A stretch of 64,000 bases of DNA, from assembly GCA_958510875.1 (NCBI GenBank), contig CAUEHT010000002.1:1240001-1304000 (forward strand). Direction: 5' to 3'. The DNA is from Endomychus coccineus. Taxonomy: Eukaryota; Arthropoda; Insecta; Coleoptera; Endomychidae. Of the stretch, positions 55,038-64,000 are shown in pieces. Numbering within the stretch: the first letter of the stretch is position 1; the number at the start of each line of letters is the position of its first letter. The notes beneath the pieces are model-generated. The model was not told the DNA's origin and did not search any database. It was given only the letters and a program-made list of their open reading frames with translations. The position numbers were made by a program, and so were the translations under genes.

Positions 55038-58000
55038 ATGAATCCGATGACGAAATATTGATAAACTTTTCAGAGGAAACAGCAGACGTACAAGTACCAA
55101 TTGTACAAGAGCTGACGGCCGAAGAGCAAAGGCTGATATACGAGGCTCAACAATTGATTGTTTTAGACGACCGATTAGAGTTTAGACGTAGAAACATGCC
55201 CAATCAAATGAACACCTATCTAATCGCCTACTCGGCCAACATTCAGCAACATAATTTGGAACTTTGCAATTTCATATGTCCCAATTGCGAAGCTATACAT
55301 TTCCAGGCTGAACAAAATGCTAATGGCTTATACAAGGATTGGGTAAAGTACAACTTCAGGAACAACAAGACGTTCCAGCACGTCTATTAGAACTGTACAC
55401 GACAAACAGTGAAGAAGCCAGACATTTTCGACAGAGAAGTATAACGTACAATAACGCCCTATGTTTTGCCAGTGTATGCGTGAGCGAAATACAAAATCCA
55501 AATTTCCTAGGAGCCACAGGTTTCTATAAAATTCAGGGTCAATTTGTGCATTACATACATCACGTAAACCCGTTAAGGGGACGTGATCAATATCATGCAC
55601 AAAATCCAGGTCGTTTGTATTTTTTAGATGCCAATACGGCCTTCAAAGAGCGAATCGCCGACGCAGAAAATCGAAACTGCAGACCGGCACTGTTGCAACA
55701 GTTAGAGAACTTAATTAGAAACATAAATCCTTTTGCACAGGCTTACAGCAATCTGCGAGAGGTTGCGGCAGATCGACCCCACGACACGGTCACTACGATT
55801 GCTGCAAACACGAAACCGACATATAAACCCACCTCTTATAAACGAGGTGGCCGTTATTTTTGAAGGTAATTATTTAGGTGCCATAGAAAATTACGAGCTG
55901 AGAGTGTACGCCAGACAAGGTCACAGAGTAGTCCCTCGGCACATCTCCATTCTCAACAGCAACTGCGATCCTCTATGTTACCCGTTGTTGTTTGCCCATG
56001 GCGAGCCAGGTTACGCTTGCAACGTTCCATACACCAGAGGACCCGGTAAAGTGAGTATGCGAGAGTATTACCTTTACAGGAAAAATTTCAGATCGAACGA
56101 GCGAAATAATCAACGCCGTCGGTTTAACGTATACATAGACTGCGGTCGATTATCCCACAAGCTGATCGTCGACGCTTACGTAAAAATAGAAAACGAACGC
56201 ATGGATTTTATACTGAGAAATCAACATTTGCTACGTGGTGCAGGTTTTAACGACATGGAGGACTATCTCAACGAGCAAGCGAACGAACGAGATTTACCTC
56301 TAGGTCGTGTTATTATACTACCTTCTACGTTTCAGGGATCGCCACGAAACTGCCTCCAAAACTACCAGGACGCCATAGCCATCCTGGCGAAATTCGGCAA
56401 ACCCGACATGTTTATCACGTTCACGTGTAATCCGCAATGGCCCGAGATTAGAGAAAATCTACACGCTGGTCAACAATCTGGTGATCGTCCCGATCTCATA
56501 AATAGAGTGTTTCACTTGAAATTGAAGGAATTGTTACTAGACATCAACAGACGACACGTGTTTGGTGTAAGTACAGCCTTCCTGTACGTGATCGAATTCG
56601 AAAAACGTGGTTTACCCCACGCACACATCCTGATGTGGTTGCGAGAACAAGACAAGTTCAGAGAACCCGAAGACGTAGACCTATTCGTATGTTCCGAGAT
56701 ACCACATCCACAACACGAAAGAGAATTGTACGAGAAGGTTCGTGGTGACATACATTTTTCTCGCTACATTGAAAATTTCAAACGAATTTTTTGTTTCAGG
56801 TCCAAAGACAAATGATCCACGGTCCCTGTTTCCCTCTCAACGAACAAGCATTGTGTAGAGGTGAAGACGGCCGGTGTACGAAGAAATTCCCCAAAGAATT
56901 TTGCGAACAAACAATGTTTGTCGAAAACAGCTATCCACAATACCGTAGAAGTCACGTAGTTCCGTATAACAAATACCTACTCAACAAATACGACTCCCAC
57001 GTTAACGTCGAAATATGTTCATCACTTAGAAGTTTGAAATACATCTTCAAGTATGTGTACAAAGGTTATGATACCGTACGCGTTCAATTGCGCCGCGAAC
57101 ATATGGACGACGGTAAGTTATTTTTCTGATTCCATAATCGGTTCATCAATTTCCTGATTCATTTACAGGTGGTGAGGCGTTGGTACACAACGAAGTTGAA
57201 ACGTACGTAGACCAAAGATATGTTTCGATAAACGAGGCGGATTGGCGAATTAACGCTTTCCCGATGCACGAGAAAAGTCACGCCATTTACAGATTGGACG
57301 AGCACTTGCGAAACGAGCAATACATCTATTTCCGTCAAGGTAACGAAGAAGCGGCTGCGAATCTAGCCAGACAAAGGAACACAACGTTGACGGCATGGTT
57401 ACAGTTGAACGTAAACGATCATCAAGCCAGACAGTTCCTTTATCAAGAAATTCCACTCCATTACGTCTTCAATAAGACTGATTACAGATGGACACGAAGG
57501 ATACGAGGTGCTGAGAAAATCATACCCAGAATGTATAGCGTATCTCCAAGAAATAAAGAGACGTTCTATCTACGAATGTTATTATTACACGTACGTGGTG
57601 CTACATCTTTCGCCGACATCAGAACGGTAAGAAATTTGGCGATTTTAGGTTCGATTCGTTGGTAACATATTTTCCTCTCATTCCCTAACAGGTGAACGAC
57701 ATAGTTTACGATACGTTCGAGGCGGCATGTAGAGCACGTAACATTCTACAAGACAACGGCGAATATCGTCGTTGTTTAGAAGAAGCCAGACTCCAACAAA
57801 TGCCCAGGCAGATGAGAGTCATGTTTGCAATGATGCTTTTGAACTGCAACTTGACAAACGCAAACGAGTTATGGCAACAATTCAAGTCGTACATTTACGA
57901 AGACCATACACGGCGCGGCGATAACGCCAACACTGTCGAAATACAAGCGCTCAGACACATTATGACGATCTTACGAGCGAACGACAGACATATAGAAGAG

Positions 58001-59620
58001 TTCGAAATCGCGTTACCGCACAATATGCAAGATGCAATAATGATTGATGATGAAGGTAACGATGACGAACACATAATGGCACACGTCGATGATCTCGAAC
58101 GCGATATCGTGAACGAGATGAATCTAAGCGAAGAACAGAGAGCGGTTTTCGACGCTGTCGTCGAAACCGTCGCAGATCCCCTCCGTCAACCGAGATTGTT
58201 CTACGTAGACGGACCAGGCGGCACCGGAAAAACGTTTCTCTACAACGCCATCATTTCGAAGCTGACGAGAGAAAACGTAGCAGTGCTAGCAACCTCGTGG
58301 ACCGGCATAGCGTCCACGCTCCTGAAAACCGGTAGAACGGTACATTCCACTTTCCAATTACCTGTACCGACAATCGAAACGTCCACTTCTGCATTCACTC
58401 CGCAGAACGGGCAACGATTCGTCCACGTTTCGGCGATAATTATAGACGAAATATCGATGGCAAGCAAATACACTCTCCATTGTATCGACGAAATGTTGAA
58501 AAATATATGCGGCGACGGACGACCGTTCGCCAACAAGGTTATCATCCTCGGTGGTGACTTCAGACAACTGTTACCGATAGCACCAGGTACTGGTGGTTCC
58601 GGCCCAAGTTTCAACTTGTGCGTTAATCGAAGTCCCCTATGGGAGAGATTCCACAGAATTTCGTTGGTTCACAACGTTCGAGCGAATCCAGACGAAAACG
58701 AATTCAAAGAGTGGCTGCTTCCCATCGGCAACGCCACAGAGAAGTAAGTTCAATAACTGGTTGTTTCTTTGTGACACGTTCTACACTGATTAATATATTT
58801 TCTTTTTCTTACAGTCAATTAGCCGTAGAAAGGCAATAACCTCCGGAGTACGTGTCCATACCGGCTAAATGTTTGGTACGAGACGTGGTAACCGAGATCT
58901 ACGGCGAACATGTAAACGTCGATGATGAGACGCTACAGCAAAAGGTCATCCTATGTCCAAAAAACGACAGCTGCGATGAACTTAACGAACGCATCCTCAA
59001 CAGAGCCAGGCGTACGCAAGAAAACGGAATCGCTATAGCACAGCCGATCCGAACCTACATGAGCTCCGATTCTGTAGTTGCCGAAAACGAAGAGGTAAAC
59101 TTTCGAATTCTTAAACACCGTGAAATCAGGTACCTTACCGCCTCATCAATTGAAAATTTGCGAGGGTAGTATAGTCATTTTATTGAGAAACTTGGCCATA
59201 GATCAAGGTTTATATAACGGAACTCGATTACAAATCATTCGTATGCTCGATAACTTCTTGCATGCGAAGATTGTTGCAGGTTCTAGAGTGAACGACGAAG
59301 TATTCATTCCCAGAATGGATCTAACGACGACTGCAGATCGAAACATTCCGTTTCAGCTAAAAAGACGTCAGTTTCCGATCAAGTTGGCGTTCGCAATGAC
59401 GATCAACAAGGCGCAAGGTCAGACCTTCGACAGAGTAGGTATCTATCTACCACAACCAGTTTTCGCACACGGTATGCTTCACGTAGCTTTATCGAGAGCA
59501 CGATCCTCCGATGCCGTGAAAATACAAATAGACGAAACTAGGACTCAAGGTAAATTGTTGCGGGCCCACATCCCAGATGTTTTTACAAAAAATATAGTCT
59601 ATATGGACGCCTTACATTGA
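55038..59620 (+). pseudogene. Helitron Rep-helicase gene with four short introns, broken
   Basis: Rolling-circle transposase-helicase. It opens after an acceptor-like CTAACGCAG; an upstream exon was not found. The N-terminal helitron domain (55,038-56,000) has frameshifts near 55,335 and 55,825. The Rep core reads FITFTCNPQWPEI, the HUH motif LPHAHILMWL (near 56,616) and the tyrosine helix YIFKYVYKGYD (near 57,040). Introns 56,738-56,799, 57,113-57,168, 57,627-57,691 and 58,744-58,814 are 56-71 bp, GT-AG and in phase. The SF1 helicase has GPGGTGKT (near 58,212), IIDEISM, GGDFRQLLPI, and a C-terminal TINKAQGQTFDRV and VALSRARS. Further lesions are a TAA at 58,837-58,839 and a frameshift near 59,104. 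Coding DNA is much less AT-rich than its surroundings. The TC and CTRR element ends were not identified. Confidence 0.92.
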
Positions 59621-59623
59621 TAT

Positions 59624-61490
59624 GCTAATCGTCATTTCGACGATGACGAATGTTGATTCATTTGAAATTTTAATCCATGTTGTTTTTTATAAACAATCGA
59701 AACGTGTTATTATTTGCTCTTATATACAATGTAAATACAATTAGATTCGGACGTATGCAAGAACGCCGCTTATCAAGCCGTTATGTATAAGAAATACACA
59801 TATGTTCCGGATTGAAAGTATAAACATTGTGGATATTTTTGAAACGTGTACGTTTCGTTTGGATTATTTACCTCATCACACGACACAAATTTCAAATTTA
59901 CAAACATTAATTCCTTTTTAGAGAATGAAAAAAGTTTACCTTTTGAACTCTATAATAATAATAGAACTGTCCTACATCGATAAGATGAAGGTCAAGATAA
60001 ACTGGTTTCACATAAATGCTAATTGTCATTTGGACGAAGACAAATGTTGATTTATTTGAAATTGTAATCAAAGTTGTTGTTTATAAACCATTGAAACGTG
60101 TTATTATTTGCTCTTATATACAATGTAAATACAATTAGATTCGGACGGATGCAAGAACGCCAAGCCGTTATGTATAAGAAATACACATATGTTCCGGATT
60201 GAAAGTATAGACATTGTGAATATTTGTGAAACGTGTACGTTTCGTTTGGATTATTTACCTCATCACACGACACAAATTTCAAATTTACAAACATTAATTC
60301 CTTTTTAGAGAATGAAAAAACTTTACCTTTTGAACTCTATAATAATGATAGAACTGTCCTACATCGATAAGATGAAGGTCAAGGTAAACTGGTTTCACAT
60401 AAATGCTAATCGTCATTTGGACGAAGACAAATGTTGATTTATTTGAAATTGTAATCAAAGTTGTTGTTTATAAACCATTGAAACGTGTTATTATTTGCTC
60501 TTATATACAATGTAAATACAATTAGATTCGGACGTATGCAAGAACGCCAAGCCGTTATGTATAGGAAATACACATATGTTCCGGATTGAAAGTATAGACA
60601 TTGTGGATATTTGTGAAACGTGTACGTTTCGTTTGGATTATTTACCTCATCACACGACACAAATTTCAAATTTACCAAACATTAATTCCTTTTTAGAGAA
60701 TGAAAAAAGTTTACCTTTTGAACTCTATAATAATAATAGAACTGTCCTACATCGATAAGATGAAGGTCAAGGTAAACTGGTTTCACATAAATTCTAATCG
60801 TCATTTGGACGAAGACAAATGTTGATTTATTTGAAATTGTAATCAAAGTTGTTGTATATAAACCATTGAGACGTGTTATTATTTGCTGTTATATACAATT
60901 TAAATACAATTAGATTCGGACGTATGCAAGAACGCCAAGCCGTTATGTATAAGAGATACACATATGTTCCGGATTGAAAGTATAGACATTGTGGATATTT
61001 GTGAAACGTGTACGTTTCGTTTGGATTATTTACCTCATCACACGACACAAATTTCAAATTTACAAACATTAATTCCTTTTTAGAGAATGGAAAAAGTTTA
61101 CCTTTTGAACTCTATAATAATAATAGAACTGTCCTACATCGATAAGATGAAGGTCAAGGTAAACTGGTTTCACATAAATGCTAATCGTCATTTGGACGAA
61201 GACAAATGTTGATTTATTTGAAATTGTAATCAAAGTTGTTGCTTATAAACCATTGAAACGTGTTATTATTTGCTCTTATATACAATGTAAATACAATTAG
61301 ATTCGGACGTATGCAAGAACGCCAAGCCGTTATGTATAAGAAATACACATATGTTCCGGATTGAAAGTATAGACATTGTGGATATTTGTGAAACGTGTAC
61401 GTTTCGTTTGGATTATTTACCTCATCACACGACACAAAATTCAAATTTACAAACATTCATTACATTCCTTTTTAGTGAATGGAAATAGAA
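59624..61490. repeat. Five-copy 387-bp tandem array downstream of the Helitron gene
   Basis: Units start at 59,624, 60,018, 60,405, 60,793 and 61,180 (spacing 394, 387, 388, 387). Units 2-5 are nearly identical; unit 1 is slightly more diverged and carries a six-base insertion, and the last unit is incomplete. The array begins 4 bp after the Helitron stop codon, so it is probably part of the element's 3' end. Minus-strand frames of about 80 codons in units 2-5 reflect repetition, not a gene family. Confidence 0.9.
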
Positions 61491-61855
61491 ATTGAATCTA
61501 TCGAATTATAATAATAGTGGATTTTTCCTGATTCGATAAGACGAAGTCTGCCATAAGTTGAGCATCGACTTCTCTCGATCGAAAATTCACTCAAAAAACT
61601 TTGATAGAAACTTTCAAACGAGGTCAATAGGATTTACATTTCGATGTAAATGAAATATCACCTGAAATGATATTAACGAACACGGTATTTGATATTTTTC
61701 AAACTAAAACGCTTAAAAAAATTCAAAGTACGTATTATTGTTAACGACAATCTATAATATTAATCGATATCAGTGAAAGATATCAAATCCAAGCTGTCTA
61801 CCTCCCCGTGGTGTGTTCGTCAATAAAAATAATTGTTCATTATATTCTTATCAAA
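61491..61855. other. Non-coding; possible Helitron 3' end
   Basis: No gene. A short inverted pair GAAGTC/GACTTC near 61,543-61,572 is too weak to be called the Helitron terminal hairpin. Confidence 0.4.
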
Positions 61856-64000
61856 TTATAAGTATAAGTAAGTACACAGTTCAAGTAACTGTTGTAGTAA
61901 TTATATGTAGATTCTTTCTTAAAGTGCCAACGATTTTTGAACAAGTTAATATCAGAATGTACTTCCGTCAATGAATTAATTAAATTTGTATTTTACATTA
62001 TCAATGATTCAAAGACATTTTAATTTTGAAAAAGTAGAGTTGCTATATTTTAATTTGTTGTATAGTATTTGAGGAGTCATGTAGTTGTAGAGCGACTACA
62101 TTTTATGAGCATTTTCTTTTGCAATACTTAAAGTTTCATTGATTTAATTATATAACCTACAATTGGCAAAGTAATGTACGTCACAAATTCAAGAGAGTAC
62201 TTTAGAATTACACCTTGGACCAAGATTTGACTCCATTCCAATTTCATACTCTCTATATAACCTATAAATGTCAAAGTGACATACGATTTATACCATAGAA
62301 TAACTTGTGACACGTGCTAATAGTAACATTTTCTATGAACTCGTACCTATCTCTATATAACCTACAACTGTCCAAGTGACGTCTGTCAGAGTGACAACCT
62401 AAAGGTGCCCATACGCCTCACCAAAAGGTTACCACGCACTATCATCCGACTAAACCCTTACAAAGGCGTTGCGTATGAAAACAACTGTACGTCAGCGGGG
62501 CGTAGCCCGTAAAATCAACTAAGTAGAATAAGCGACAGTTTAAGTTGGTGCACAAGTTACCAAAAATCAAACTAGGAATATGGACCCGACAAGCGAGCGG
62601 AGCGAGCCTGGAAAATGGTCGAAATGTTAACTTTGAACCTTTTAGAAGGAAGTGATAGCCACAAACCGGGTCGAAAACTGTTTTGAAATAGTTGATTTTC
62701 GATGAATAAACGGTTTTCTAAAAGGTACCTTCCTCTGTTTACTTTAAATAGGTGGGTACTTTTGAAGAAATAGAGTTGCTTTTCATTCAAATAAGTAATG
62801 AAAATGATACTCGATTAACATTCGTATAAGTAAGTACACAGTTCAAGTAACTGTTGTAGTAACTATATGTAGATTCTTTCTTAAAGTGCCAAAGATTTTT
62901 GAACAAGTTAATATCAGAATGTATATCATCTCAAGGATGTTATATAACGTTAGCTCAAATAACGAAATGGCATTCAAAGTATAGATTGTACAATTTTAAT
63001 ACTAACAATTGGACTTTGCAAATACATATACAACAAGAATCAAGGTGAAAGTAAAGTTTTATAATGAAGTACTACCATTTATTAAGTTGTTCCTTGCATT
63101 ATATCCATGTAACCTACAACTACCAGAGTGACGTCTGTCACAGTGACAACCTGAAGGTGCCCATGCGTCTCACATGAAGGTTACCACGCACTATCCACGA
63201 CTAAACCCTTACAAAGGCGTTGCACATAAAAAACTGCATCTTAGCGAGGCGTAGCTCGTAAAATCAACTAATTAGAATGAGCGACGGTTTAAGTTGGTGC
63301 ACAAGTTACCAAAAATCAAACTAGGAATATGGACCCGACAACGAGCCTGGAAAATGGTCGAAATGTTAACTTTGAACGTTTTAGAAGGTAGTGATAGCCA
63401 CAAACCGGCTCGAAAACTGTTTTGAAATAGTTAATTTTGGTTAAATAAACGGTTTTCTATAAGGATGTCGTATTATAACGTTAGCACAAATAACGAAATG
63501 GCATTCAAAGTATAGATTGTATAGTTTCAATACTAACAATTGGGCTTTGCAGAATATGTATATAGAAAGAATCAAGGTAGGATTAAAATTCAATAATGAA
63601 ATACTCCCATTTGCTCAGTTGTTCCTTGCATTATATCTATGTAACCTACAACTGTCAAGTTGACGTTTGTCCAAGTGACAACCTAAAGGTGCCCATACGC
63701 CTCACATAAAGGTTACCACGCACTATCCGACTAAACCCTTACGAAGGCGTTGCACATAAAAACATCTGTACGTCAGCGGGGCGTAGCCCGTAAAATCAAC
63801 TAACTAGAATGAGCGACAGTTTAAGTTGGTGCACAAGTTACCAAAAATCAAACTAGGAATAGGGACCCGACAAGCGAGCGGAGCGAGCCTGGAAAATAGT
63901 CGAAATGTTAACTTTGAACCTTTTAGAAGGTGGTGATAATCACAAACCGGGTCGAAAACTGTTTTGAAATAATTAATTTTGGGAGTTTTGAAGAAGTTAA
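61856..64000. repeat. LINE-K-like and block-E repeats, three further copies
   Basis: 61,856-62,345 matches 4,060-4,560. Block E recurs at about 62,350-62,720, 63,110-63,440 and 63,640-64,000 (each with TACAACTGTC/CCAG, the CAGCGGGGCGTAGCCCG motif, and TTTTGAAATAGTTAATTTT), the last two about 538 bp apart. A truncated family-K frame is at 62,700-62,790 on the minus strand. The window ends inside a copy. Confidence 0.7.

Noticed and set aside
57250..58614. Several minus-strand frames of 60-124 codons
   Set aside because: Antisense shadows of the GC-richer Helitron coding sequence.
60052..61456. Four similar minus-strand frames of about 80 codons at 387-bp spacing, resembling a small gene family
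   Set aside because: The unit length is divisible by three and the units are nearly identical, so an open frame in one is copied into all. No domain, start context or codon-constrained change was seen.
61543..61572. Helitron 3' terminal hairpin
   Set aside because: Only a six-base stem, and it is not followed at the right distance by a CTRR end.

Overview
The window is AT-rich eukaryotic DNA, almost certainly from an insect or other arthropod. Signs of this are short GT-AG introns, BEL/Pao retrotransposons, Jockey/CR1-type LINEs, Penelope-like elements, a Helitron with introns, a mariner-type element and a Spy-type element. No bacterial-style operon, tRNA, rRNA or recognisable conserved host gene was found. 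The order of insect cannot be told from this sequence alone. Nearly everything is repetitive, and much of it is nested.

Layout. Positions 1-15,312 are two direct copies of one roughly 7-8 kb block (1-7,730 and 9,145-15,312). Both are built from LINE relics and non-coding repeats. The left copy was later hit by a Penelope-like element (1,777-2,950) that ends in inverted arms carrying a hammerhead-ribozyme-like motif. A decayed LINE (7,895-8,926) lies between the copies. Next come a mariner-type transposon with an apparently intact two-exon transposase and ~470-bp terminal inverted repeats (15,672-18,011), a frameshifted LINE with both ORFs (18,568-21,890), and two minus-strand LINE relics (22,300-24,110).

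Positions 25,000-28,400 are the only stretch that does not look transposon-derived. Two small spliced genes sit head to head here: an RG-repeat protein of about 115 aa on the minus strand and a basic protein of about 113 aa on the plus strand. Each has TATA-like sequence upstream, splice sites in phase and a poly(A) signal. A perfect-looking foldback element lies in the presumed 5' intron of the plus-strand gene.

Positions 28,500-55,000 are an 870-bp-period satellite-like array that has served as a landing pad. It contains a LINE (29,872-37,892) split by a young BEL/Pao element with identical LTRs (30,228-36,788). It also contains a Spy-type transposon inserted between AAA and TTT without target duplication (37,998-41,879), a LINE 3' end (44,861-45,500), and an old rearranged BEL/Pao element (45,696-53,708) that itself carries a second Penelope-like element (51,982-53,308).

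Positions 55,038-59,620 hold a Helitron Rep-helicase gene with four short introns, now broken by frameshifts and one stop. A five-copy 387-bp tandem array follows (59,624-61,490). The window ends in further copies of the non-coding repeat seen in the first 13 kb.

The order of insertion can be read directly. The satellite and the old BEL came first, then LINE J, the Spy element and the second Penelope-like element, and last the BEL with identical LTRs. The most useful leads are the head-to-head small genes, the hammerhead-like motifs shared by three Penelope-type loci, the Spy-type insertion with its empty-site paralogue, and the intact mariner-type element.
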